Of a stretch of DNA of 15,920 bases, positions 8,060-15,920 are shown in pieces. The stretch is from positions 1 to 15,920 of the forward strand of contig DAIRCJ010000030.1 in NCBI GenBank assembly GCA_036796755.1, read 5' to 3'. The translations under genes were made by a program, and so were the position numbers. Below the pieces are notes generated by a model, which made no database searches, was not told the DNA's origin, and saw only the letters and a list, made by a program, of their open reading frames with translations. The stretch's first letter is position 1, and every line of letters starts with the position of its first letter. Source of the stretch: CALKMS01 sp036796755. GTDB taxonomy: Bacteria > Actinomycetota > Aquicultoria > SKW223 > CALKMS01.

Positions 8060-8902
8060 TTACTTAGCTGCCTCAGTCTCTTCTAAGCGACGACGATACA
8101 AAGCGTAAAGCCCGGTTGCCACCAGAACGGGAACTGTTAACTTGCTGGCGACACCGGTAATTTCCTCGGTGAGACTAAGCAAGTGGTCTTCCACAAACGG
8201 GTCAGCCGTCGGAGGAGAGATCTGGGAGTTTCCTGCCCAGTACCAGTTGCCATCACCTTGAATGTACTGGTAGTAAGTGCCGCCAATTGTTTTGTTGGTA
8301 AGACTAATGTCATCCTTGTAACCCATTCGTAAAGCGCCACCGGGGCAAGCCAGAACGCAAGCGGTCACTTCAGGATTAGCTTCGTTAGAATAGCTCCCGA
8401 AAGTCTTTATCTCAACAACCTTGGGATTGGTGACGCCGTTAACCGCTAAAGGTATCCGCCGCCCGTAGCACATATCGCACTTGAAGGCTTTTTTACTTCC
8501 GTTTATGCCAAAGCCAATCTTGGGATAACCACCCCGTCCGCAGTGCGAGTGGCAGGGATAATCATAGCCATTGTAGCAGGAATTAGGAGTGCAAGCCGAG
8601 TAATCTACTGTAACCTCTCCCGTTGACTGCTTCTTGATAGCACCAAAAGGACAGGCCTTAGCACACGGGGGGTCAGCCTGACAGTGCCAGCAATTGTACT
8701 TAACCATTGGGTAAAAATCGCCACCTAACTGAGGCTTGACTACGGTCACCTCATCAGAAGAAAGGCGATTGATTCCCTGGTTGGTGTTACTTTTAAGCAT
8801 CGCTCCCAAAGAGCTGTTGACAAAGTTTCGCTGACAGGCGACCACGCAACCGCGACACTTGATACAACGGTCATAAAAGTTAACCACTACGAATTCAGAC
8901 AT
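8060..8902 (-). CDS. fdnH: Formate dehydrogenase iron-sulfur (beta) subunit, membrane-anchored
   Basis: This 280-residue FdnH/HybA-like ferredoxin-type subunit passes electrons from the formate dehydrogenase catalytic subunit. It contains exactly 16 Cys in the usual four clusters: 13/16/19/23, 71/74/80/84, 104/109/117/121 and 142/145/182/186. The order matches FdnH, but clusters 2-4 have longer loops than normal (C-x5-C in the second, C-x4-C-x7-C in the third, a 36-residue spacer in the fourth). A single hydrophobic helix at about 252-269 (VASKLTVPVLVATGLYALY) followed by RRR is the C-terminal anchor known from FdnH, with the globular part outside the membrane. AGGAGGTGA lies about 6 nt before the ATG, and the gene starts 17 nt after the alpha-subunit stop. 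No cytochrome b subunit follows. Confidence 0.92.
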   Translation of the reverse strand: MSEFVVVNFYDRCIKCRGCVVACQRNFVNSSLGAMLKSNTNQGINRLSSDEVTVVKPQLGGDFYPMVKYNCWHCQADPPCAKACPFGAIKKQSTGEVTVDYSACTPNSCYNGYDYPCHSHCGRGGYPKIGFGINGSKKAFKCDMCYGRRIPLAVNGVTNPKVVEIKTFGSYSNEANPEVTACVLACPGGALRMGYKDDISLTNKTIGGTYYQYIQGDGNWYWAGNSQISPPTADPFVEDHLLSLTEEITGVASKLTVPVLVATGLYALYRRRLEETEAAK

Positions 8903-8919
8903 CTCTCTTCACCTCCTCC

Positions 8920-11900
8920 TTACGGCGTTATAGTTTTGCTGATCTGGCAAAGACAGGACTTCGTTTCTGGCATATTGGTGTTGGCATCCTGAGCCTCAAT
9001 AGTTAAAAGATTGGCTGAAGGACCGGTAACCGCTCCTTTAGAGCCCCAATGGAAAGGCACAGCTACTACACCTTTCGGCACTCGATAAACTGTTTTAAAG
9101 GTTCGGTCCTTGGTACTGTAAATTCTTGCCCGGAAAGGTCCAACCCAGCCATAGTTATGGAGATAGTCATCACTTACACCGTTATTGTAGGCCCAGACGG
9201 AACGAGCAGTACGGATATAAACTTCATCTCCGTCGTTAATTCCGTAAGTAGCGGCGTCAACAGGGTTTATCTCCAGTATGGGTTCAGGAACCAACTCATT
9301 AAGGAAGCCAATATTACGGGTCATCTGCCCGCCCTGATAGTGCTCAACATAACGAATAGTGGTTAAAACCAGTGGGTAGCTAGCTGAGCTGCCTGTGGAG
9401 ATAACCGAAGGAAGGCCTACAATCCCATAAGTAGCCTGGAGATCAGGACGCGGGGACTCATGAGATTCCCAGTGCTTAGGGGTTCTTCCGTCTGATTCGG
9501 CCAGAGTGGTGTAAGCCCGATAGGTAAGAGAGTAACCAACAGGCTTAAGCGGCGAAGCAGTAACAGGATCGCTACCTAAGTGAACGAAAAGGCGTCCAAC
9601 TTTATCCGGAGCAACAATCAAGTCAGCCACATCTCCTGGAGCACCGCTAATATATCCAGCCTGGTTAGCCAGTCCGTTGCAATTATAAAAGACTCTCCGG
9701 TTAAGCAACCAGGCAAAACCCCACTTCGGATAAATAACGGGACCATTGGTTGCTCCAGTTGGAGTGATATCTCTTCGCTGAGTAACATTGTAAGTTGAGT
9801 TGACCACCCCAGGAACACCCAGCAACTGAGAAAGAGAAACCGCCGCTGAGGTTGAACCCCAGCAACCGTCATAAAGCCAGAGAGTACCGCCGCTAGCTTT
9901 GGGTTTGCCCATCTGCCGCAAAATGGACTCAACATAGCCTGGGGCACCAGAGTGAGCAAAATCCTTCCGATATTCATTGTTGTCCCAACCGGTGTAAGGA
10001 TTAGCCGGCAAATTATACTGACTGGCAAAGAGAGCATTCCAGACATCAGCCGTTGTGGAAGGAGACATGCCATCAGGATACTGACTGGTGTTCACATTAA
10101 GGGCATCGCGCTTAACCAGCTCGTAAGCCAGCAAAGTCAGCATTTCCAGGTCAGTCTTGGAACTGCCTTTAGGCGGGGCTACCTGCCACTTCCACTGAAC
10201 AACCCGAGCTGAGTTACTATAAGTTCCACACTTCTCGGCAAAGCTCGCCGCCGGCAAGAAGTAAGCCGTGGTGTAATCGCCAATCTCAGCTTCTGCTGTT
10301 TCCGAAAGGAACATATCGGAGACCACCAGCATATCCAGACCCTTTATGCCGTTTATAACAATTGGACTGCCACCTTCAGACTGAACCGGATTTTGCCCCA
10401 AGCAAACCAGAGCTTTAATCTTGGGTCTAGCCGTGGAGTAACCCGGATTGGCGCTGTTTGCCTGAATAAATATAGTGCGATGGTCATAACCTTGATTTTT
10501 AGTCCCCCCAACCTGAGACGAACCAGTACCGGGCCACCACCTAAAAGCACCATTAGCTCCGGAAATGGCGGCATCAGTTATCTGGCTGGTAGGGTCTCCC
10601 ACAAAGAAAGCATAAGTCATATTCTTGAAGCCTAACTGCTGAAGCCCAGTTTTTGCCGAGTTGCCAAAGAGAGAAAGGACATAAGCGTCATAATTGGTGC
10701 TTCCTGGCGGTGCCGAGTAGTTGGGTATCAAGGCTTTGAGGAGACCCATGTCGGTTGAACCTTGAACATTGCCGATACCTCTCAAAGCATTAACTCCACC
10801 ACCAGCCCGACCCATATTACCGCAAAGAAGTTGAAGCATAGCGTAGGCCCTGACATTCTGGGAACCATGAGTGTGCTGGGTGGTGCCCATAGCATAAAGA
10901 ATGGTAGCAACCCGATAGCCAGTATTTCCAAATGGTGCACCGTTCTTTGCCCAAGCGTTTTCCACCACATCCTCGCAAAGTTGTTCAAAGTCAGCAGTTG
11001 AGAAGTTTGGAGTTTCTCCAGCCTTCACCCGGCCGCAGATGTCCACTACCGTTGCGGGAGTGTAAGCGGCTACCCGACTCTTCAGATACTGAAAAACAGA
11101 GTCAGAATGGCTAATGTCACCAGAGTAGATAGGAAGCTTGGTAGCCGTGGCGTAAGCGAACTCGGAAGGATTATTAGTAAAGAAAGTGTAGTTAGCATCG
11201 GCTGAACAAGGTGTATTGTAGTCTATTCCATAGCGCAGGTAATCGGTTCGGCTGGAGTTTAAAAGCATTCCGGCATCAGTAAAGGAAGGCCATTTCATCC
11301 CTGAAACGCTGGGCCAGGTGCCGGCGCTGCCGTCGTTCCGGTCAAACTTGAAGAGACCTCCAGCAATGTAAGGGTCATAGGTGCGAGTAATATAGTTGTC
11401 CTTAGAAGCGCTCAAAGAACCGCTTTCATACTCCTCCAAGACATAACGGATAATTCCGTTTATGAAAGCAATATCAGTTCCGGGTCTGATGCGGATATGC
11501 TTGCCAGTTTTACCTGCTTTAGCCAGACGTTGTTCAAGGTTGTCAGCCATCCGAGTTCTTCTCGGGTCAATTACATAAGCATTGGCGCCATTATCCAGAG
11601 CCCTTTGAACCCAAACAGAAGAGCCAGGATGATTTTCGTAAGGATTAGAAAAGACCAGAAGCAAGGTGGCGTGCATTATGTCTGTCCACTGGTTAGTCAT
11701 CGCCCCCCGACCAAATGTGCGGCCAAGACCGGCCACTGTGGTCGAGTGTCATATGCGTGCCTGATGCTCAATATTGTTAGTGCCAAAAAGGGCAATGAGT
11801 TTTCGATAGAAATAGCATTCCTCATTGGTCATATGGGAAGAGCCCAAAAAGGCAACTTGGTCCGCCCCAGCATAATCGGGTATTCCTGGAGAAGTGTTCT

Positions 11901-12318
11901 TTATAGTTGTTAGGGTGTCAGCAATTCCCGACATTGCGTCAGACCAGCTTATAGACTGCCAAGGGCCAGCGCTGCCATAACGCACTTTAGGACCGGTTGT
12001 TACCCGCTGAGGCGAGTTAACTAAAGCAACATTTGATGCGCCTTTGGAGCATTGAGCGCCGTCGTTGTAAGGATGAATGGGGTCGCCATAGATGTCCAGT
12101 ACTCCACCGCTGCCATCAGGAACGCCAATCATTCCACAACCCAAAGAACAATAAGGGCAAATAGTGGGAATGCCACTGGAAACAGCCGCTCCGGCCGGAG
12201 GGGGATTATAAAACCACTCAGCCGCTAAAGAACCGGCTGCCCCGGCCGCCGCCGTAGCCTTAAGGAACTGTCTTCTGGTCATTTTCAGCTTGTTTTCAAA
12301 ACCTTTTTCTTTAGGCAA
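8920..12318 (-). CDS. fdnG: Selenocysteine-containing, Tat-exported formate dehydrogenase alpha subunit (FdnG type)
   Basis: This is the molybdopterin (bis-MGD, Mo or W) catalytic subunit, interconverting formate and CO2 outside the membrane. The gene is read through an in-frame TGA (11751-11749) as Sec190, giving 1132 residues; a standard caller would split it into two. Evidence: Tat signal TRRQFLK at residues 14-20 followed by an Ala-rich core; [4Fe-4S] cysteines 54, 57, 61 and 90; the active-site motif HQARI-U-HSTTV with His next to Sec; then FGRGAMTNQWTDI, and MGTTQHTHGSQNVRAYAM followed by GNMGRAGGGVNALRG, all closely like E. coli FdnG. It is about 100 residues longer than FdnG, with Ser/Thr/Tyr/Asn-rich insertions. 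I chose TTG 12318 because AGGAGG sits 9 nt upstream; the in-frame TTG at 12327 abuts that site. The stop is TAA. Confidence 0.95.
11709..11751 (-). promoter_or_regulatory. UGA(Sec) codon plus bacterial SECIS element of fdnG
   Basis: UGA is at 11751-11749. The upper stem GUGGCC (11736-11731) pairs with GGCCGC (11724-11719) around the loop GGUCUU (11730-11725). A lower stem GACCA (11743-11739) pairs with UGGUC (11713-11709). The GGUCU loop begins 18 nt after UGA, the same loop and spacing as I recall for E. coli fdhF. This should direct SelB-bound Sec-tRNA to the codon, and the structure lies within the coding sequence, as in bacteria. Confidence 0.92.
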
Positions 12319-12327
12319 ACTTTTCAA

Positions 12328-12333
12328 CCTCCT
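12328..12333 (-). promoter_or_regulatory. Ribosome binding site deciding the fdnG start
   Basis: AGGAGG lies directly against the TTG at 12327 (no spacer) but 9 nt before the in-frame TTG at 12318. This favours 12318 as the initiation codon. Both versions keep the whole Tat signal. Confidence 0.65.
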
Positions 12334-12340
12334 TTCTTTT

Positions 12341-12369
12341 CGGGGCTGGAGTCGGAAACCCCAGCCCCG
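12341..12369 (-). other. GC-rich intercistronic hairpin between cytochrome and fdnG
   Basis: CGGGGCTGG (12369-12361) pairs with CCAGCCCCG (12349-12341); two further pairs, one of them G-U, can close a 7-nt loop. On the minus strand it is followed by AAAAGAAAGGAGG, not a T-run, so it is not a classical terminator. It lies just upstream of the fdnG ribosome binding site and may protect or separate the mRNA segments, or tune the ratio of cytochrome to formate dehydrogenase. Confidence 0.55.
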
Positions 12370-12378
12370 GAATTAAAA

Positions 12379-14019
12379 TTATTTGTTATGACACCTCTCA
12401 CAAACACCGCGGTTGTCAGCTCGCAAAAGCTGGCTACCATGGGTGTCAGTCATTGGGCCATCAGCATCAGCATTAGCTGGAGGCACACCCTGATTAGCCT
12501 GGCCCACGGGGTCAGGAACTAACCAGCTGCCCCAGCCGCCAGAGAAAGCCTGAGGAGAAAGACCAGCGTTAGCATAGCGCTCCATCCGAACGCTGGTACC
12601 GTGAGCCCGATGGCAGGTCAAACACTCAATCCAGTCGGTAAGTTCGTAAGCTTGATTGACTCCTCTTTCACTTTTAGCATGGTCTAAAGGAAGGTCAACA
12701 AAATCTGTTCCACCGGGATAATTAGCCGCAAAAGCAAAGGGATCATAAGTTAAAGCCACGGGGCCATTAAAGGCAGAAAGAGGGACATTCACCGGGTGAC
12801 GATGTCGGGCAACTGAACCAAGCCCATCACCAGCATCGTAAGCCTGATAAACAATTTCTCCTGAGGTATGGGTAACCGCTGGAGTGTTTTGCTCGCCTCG
12901 AACAACCGTTAAGGTGTAAGGTCCGCTTCCCGAAACAGCAGTGTAGCGCATAACTTCAGTGCCAATCTGAATATAGCCTGGAGCCGGAGCAAAATCACTG
13001 AAGTCATCAACAATCACCGAAGTATCGCTCACGCTCAGATTGTTCTGGAGAATAGCTACCACTGTATCGCCACGACTGGCGTCCCAGTCATTATCATTGC
13101 TGTTGGGAGTAGTAACCGCTCCATCACCTGCCGCAGCCGATGCCGACGCCTTGGCGTTAGGAGTAACACTTACCTTAGCCATATAGTTTTCATGGCAAGC
13201 TGTACACCAACCACTCATTCCATGGCGGCTATCAGCACCACCTGGATTAGCATTTGTTCCCTTAGCATAACGAGCCCAAGTATAACTTGGCCGGTAGCTT
13301 GTATACTGGCGATGCTTGCGAAAACCATCGGTTGGAGCCGGAGTCCCTAAAGCCGGATCAGTATCATTAGCATAAGGATAGCCGACTTCCGCAGAGATTA
13401 CCCAAGGATAAGGGTCAGGATCTGGGTCTCCAGGCACATTGTTGAGGAAACCGCCAACATCGTGACCGTTGACATAGTCTTTCAGAATACGGTAGTTAGA
13501 GCTCCCATGGGGGTCATGGCAGCTTATGCAGTCCATATTGACTGAATAAGCCTGCTTTTCCCCTGAACCCCAGACTGTCCAGGCAGCTCCGTTGTACTCG
13601 TGATAAGAAGTGACCGCTTCGTTGTTACCAGTCTTGTAATACCAGTAACTGCTAAAACCGCCACCATTCAGAGGAGCGTTAACAGTTGAGCTGGGATCCA
13701 GGGCACCACCTGGAGAAAGAGTGGTGTCCAGAATTCCTGTTTCCACATCGGTAGCCGCTCCCGGAGCACCAGCTGAATGACAAACATAGCAGAAAATGTA
13801 AACCTGGTCAGTTGGCGGTCCAACTAACAGAGAGTTATGCTCCACGCTGGCGTTATCCAACCACGTTACCATAGAAGTAGCTGTGTGAGCTCGATGACAG
13901 CCAGCACAAGCATCGGTATCGGCTACATAGCCACCATGAATGGCAAAGTTAGCATAAGCTGCCGAAGCGGCTAACAAAAAGAGGGCAGCCAAGAGCAGGA
14001 CTAATGTTACCCGTTTCAT
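12379..14019 (-). CDS. Secreted hexaheme c-type cytochrome with an inserted beta domain
   Basis: This 546-residue protein has a signal peptide (residues 1-23, cleavage likely near AYA). It has six CxxCH heme sites: 38-42 CAGCH, 77-81 CYVCH, 164-168 CISCH, 272-276 CTACH, 466-470 CLTCH and 540-544 CERCH. Several sites read C-x2-CHxxHG or CHRAH, as in doubled-CXXCH-type cytochromes, with many additional His for axial ligation. Between hemes 4 and 5, residues about 318-393 form a cysteine-free module (YIQIGTEVMRYT, later TLTVVRGEQNT, then HTSGEIV) of a type known mainly from phage tail and other structural proteins. The ATG overlaps the hydrogenase stop in TAATG, with AGGAGGTGA at proper spacing, so the two are co-translated. 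A role as electron carrier between hydrogenase and formate dehydrogenase is inferred from position. Confidence 0.93.
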   Translation of the reverse strand: MKRVTLVLLLAALFLLAASAAYANFAIHGGYVADTDACAGCHRAHTATSMVTWLDNASVEHNSLLVGPPTDQVYIFCYVCHSAGAPGAATDVETGILDTTLSPGGALDPSSTVNAPLNGGGFSSYWYYKTGNNEAVTSYHEYNGAAWTVWGSGEKQAYSVNMDCISCHDPHGSSNYRILKDYVNGHDVGGFLNNVPGDPDPDPYPWVISAEVGYPYANDTDPALGTPAPTDGFRKHRQYTSYRPSYTWARYAKGTNANPGGADSRHGMSGWCTACHENYMAKVSVTPNAKASASAAAGDGAVTTPNSNDNDWDASRGDTVVAILQNNLSVSDTSVIVDDFSDFAPAPGYIQIGTEVMRYTAVSGSGPYTLTVVRGEQNTPAVTHTSGEIVYQAYDAGDGLGSVARHRHPVNVPLSAFNGPVALTYDPFAFAANYPGGTDFVDLPLDHAKSERGVNQAYELTDWIECLTCHRAHGTSVRMERYANAGLSPQAFSGGWGSWLVPDPVGQANQGVPPANADADGPMTDTHGSQLLRADNRGVCERCHNK

Positions 14020-15920
14020 TAAGCCTTCACCTCCTCTCTCCTGACCTCAGCTCTTCTTTTTTTGTGAGTTTTCTTTTGTTTCTTGGTAATCACATGAACA
14101 GTGCAGGCAATACAGGGATCAAAGGAATGAACTACCCTTAAAACTTCCACTGGAACCAGCCTATTCTGCCCATCATAAGCCACTCCCGCATAGCCGGAAA
14201 TTGTCAGGCTGTTGCTTAAAATGGCTTGTTCAATAGGACCTTTCTGAGAAAGAGCGTCAGCCGGAGAGTCGTTCCAGGTGGAAGGAACCACACACTGGTA
14301 ATTCTGAATGTTTCCAGCAGCGTCAGTCACCAGATAATGAGCCAGAGCCCCTCGAGGCGCTTCGTGAGAACCAAAGCCTGAAGTAGAAGTGCCAAAAGAA
14401 GGAGTGGTGTAAGCCGCTTGTGCGGAAACTGAGGAAAGCTGACTTACCCAGATTTGAGCCGCGTTAGCCACTTTTAAAGCTTCTTGAGCTCGAGCCCGAT
14501 GGCGGTCCATTACTGAAAAGCCCGGAGTTACCTGAGTTTTGTTCTGACCATAAAGAACCAGATAGATATGGGTAGCGGCAATAGAAACTGAAGCTAAATC
14601 ATTAGAAGCTGAAGTCAGAGTGTAAGCTTTTAAGTAAGCATGGGGAGTATGATTGTAAGGAGAGCCGCTGTTATAGTACTGAGAAACCCACATCCTCGCT
14701 AACGGACCAACCTCCATCACCGTCGGGCTGCCATTAATCATCAAGCGAGGAGCTTTAGCCCAAGTATACTTGGGACTACCCGAGTAGCTGGTATAAGAGG
14801 GGTCGGTATAGCCGTCAAAAGGATGGCGCGGATGCGCTGCTCCCGGAACATCAGCATACCAGGAGGAGTTAATGTACTCCATTACTCCCGCTGTGGAAGC
14901 GTTTCCGCTGATCCCCGGGTCAACCTTCCCGTCATCCTGATAGTAAATCGTATTGGTACTGCTTAGATAGTAACCGCGAGCCAGTAGCCGCTTATTTAAG
15001 GAATTGGGAAGACCCCAGCCAGTAGTGGAAGGAGTAGCGCAGGGATTGTTGAAAGCCCCCCAAGCTAAAAGATTGCCACAACCGGAACCATAGCCACTTC
15101 CATAGTTATTAGTGTTGTCATACTCGTGGTAAATAGCGGCCACGATCTCGGTTAAAGGAATGTAACGGCCTGAGGTGAACTGAATATACTCGTTCAGAGC
15201 ATTGGTATAGGCCGTGAGGTCAGAACTGGTGGGGTTATAGGTAACACCACCAGCTACCAGTCCACGGAACATTGGCAAGCCGCCGCAAAGACGTCCTCCC
15301 GCCTCCAGAATTCTTCTTCTTACCTGAAGAGCGTCAACATAGTCCTTAATCACCCGCGACCAGACACTCCACTGCTGATTGACCTCTTCCACCGGGCTGG
15401 TTGCCGCCGCCGAACTATAAGAACTGGAGCCATCAATAGTTAGCCCCTTCTCATAGGCCGCGCTGGCAAAGTCATAGCCAGGTATAACAATATTGGTGGT
15501 ATTATCGCCAGAGGTAGGTTGAATCAGCTGCCCTAATACCAGACCAGCCGAAGTGTAAGTGCTGGTTGGAAAACCAGGCCGGAGAACCGGATGGTAGTAG
15601 CGGTGAGCCGCACTAGATTGATAAGTGTCCGGATAAGTGTAGGCAACCAGAGGCTCGGCGCTGGTAGGGGCATCAAAATAAGGAGTCCAGGGAGCCATTG
15701 GCGGACCCATCACATAGTCTAAAGCTGCCAGAGCATAGAAATGGATCATATGGCTCATCATAAACTCTGAACCCAGAATAAGGTTGCGCATCAAAAGAGC
15801 CTTCTGGGTAATAGGAGTGCCTTCGCCCGGACCAGCCGAAGCAAAGGTTGAGCCATCGGAAGCAAAACCGGCTGCTTTTTCCACCGCAAAACTTGCGGTC
15901 ATCCCGTGGGGGATGGGTCA
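14019..15920 (-). CDS. [NiFe] hydrogenase large subunit, group 1-like, with UGA at an active-site cysteine (5' end outside window)
   Basis: This catalytic subunit interconverts H2 with protons and electrons at a Ni-Fe site. The C-terminal motif HSFDPCIACTVH is at residues 592-603 counted from ATG 15902, with both Cys as normal codons (TGT 14114-14112, TGC 14105-14103). NLILGSEFMMSHMIHFYALA and DRHRARAQEA fit group 1 enzymes. ATG 15902 is not the true start: the frame continues upstream as GGG-CAC-CCC-ATC-CCC-TGA (reading back), giving UPIPHGMTASFAVEKAAGF, which aligns with the CxxxH half of motif L1 (RxCGxCxxxH). The preceding RxCG half and the small subunit must lie beyond 15920. About 630 residues follow L1, over 100 more than usual, with Ser/Thr/Tyr/Gly-rich insertions. 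After the His603 processing site there is a 24-residue, strongly basic tail that the maturation protease would remove. Alternative: a nonsense mutation at this codon. Confidence 0.92.
15883..15920 (-). promoter_or_regulatory. Candidate UGA(Sec) codon and SECIS of the hydrogenase gene
   Basis: UGA is at 15920-15918. A perfect 7-bp stem ACCGCAA/UUGCGGU (15899-15893 with 15889-15883) carries a GUU loop that begins 25 nt after UGA, within the range usual for bacterial SECIS elements, and it has the G at the loop start that SelB recognition favours. A second hairpin, CAUCCC-CCAC-GGGAUG (15915-15900), lies directly between UGA and this stem. The tandem arrangement differs from the fdnG element. SelB recognition is inferred. 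Confidence 0.7.

Noticed and set aside
9049..11913. Plus-strand and alternative-frame open frames across the formate dehydrogenase
   Set aside because: They are shadows of fdnG: no ribosome binding sites, no recognisable domains, and composition follows the opposite-strand codons.
15900..15902. ATG 15902 as the true hydrogenase start
   Set aside because: The codons immediately upstream encode the rest of motif L1 (PIPHG) in frame, there is no ribosome binding site at correct spacing, and the protein would lack half its nickel ligands.
15918..15920. Hydrogenase as a pseudogene broken by a nonsense codon
   Set aside because: UGA sits precisely on an essential Cys position, a SECIS-like stem follows, and the remaining 627 codons are intact. 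It cannot be fully excluded without the upstream sequence.
1..15920. tRNA, rRNA, CRISPR array, insertion sequence or phage attachment site
   Set aside because: I saw no cloverleaf, regularly spaced repeats, transposase-like frame or terminal inverted repeats.

Overview
All supported genes in this window lie on the minus strand, so transcription runs from high to low coordinates. The window is from a bacterium with an anaerobic, H2/formate-based lifestyle. Strong AGGAGG(TGA) ribosome binding sites, a sigma-A-like promoter, a Tat signal, and a bacterial-type SECIS hairpin placed directly after an in-frame UGA all support Bacteria (archaeal SECIS elements lie in untranslated regions). The organism uses selenocysteine (Sec). 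UGA also terminates at least two ordinary genes here, so it is not globally reassigned. I make no finer taxonomic claim.

Region 1 (15920 down to 8060) is a redox operon. It encodes the catalytic subunit of a group-1-like [NiFe] hydrogenase (its 5' part lies beyond the window), a secreted six-heme cytochrome c, a Tat-exported Sec-containing formate dehydrogenase alpha subunit of the FdnG type, and its four-cluster iron-sulfur beta subunit with a C-terminal membrane anchor. The formate dehydrogenase is split by an in-frame TGA that is clearly Sec: it sits in the canonical motif and is followed by a textbook SECIS. The most important observation is at the window edge. The hydrogenase frame continues upstream of its first apparent ATG into TGA-CCC-ATC-CCC-CAC-GGG, read U-P-I-P-H-G. 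This puts UGA exactly where the second cysteine of the N-terminal nickel-binding motif (RxCGxCxxxH) belongs, and a 7-bp hairpin with a GUU loop follows at SECIS-like distance. Known [NiFeSe] hydrogenases carry Sec in the C-terminal motif; here both C-terminal cysteines are ordinary Cys codons. This would be an unusual Sec site in a [NiFe] hydrogenase.

Region 2 (7955 down to 3583) starts after a hairpin that may be a weak terminator. It holds four unrecognised genes: a polytopic membrane protein, an AAA/ORC-like protein without a usable P-loop, and two adjacent membrane-anchored proteins that share the same architecture and probably a related C-terminal domain. Overlapping starts and stops suggest coupled translation.

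Region 3 (3496 down to 1) is one long open reading frame running off the window, behind its own promoter. It encodes a very large secreted multidomain protein (propeller-like repeats, Fn3/Ig-like modules, a lamin-tail-like domain and a duplicated module with a 55-bp exact DNA repeat).

Working model (inference): the hydrogenase and formate dehydrogenase face the outside of the membrane and exchange electrons through the hexaheme cytochrome, either coupling H2 oxidation to CO2 reduction or running the reverse, or feeding both donors into a membrane carrier not encoded here.
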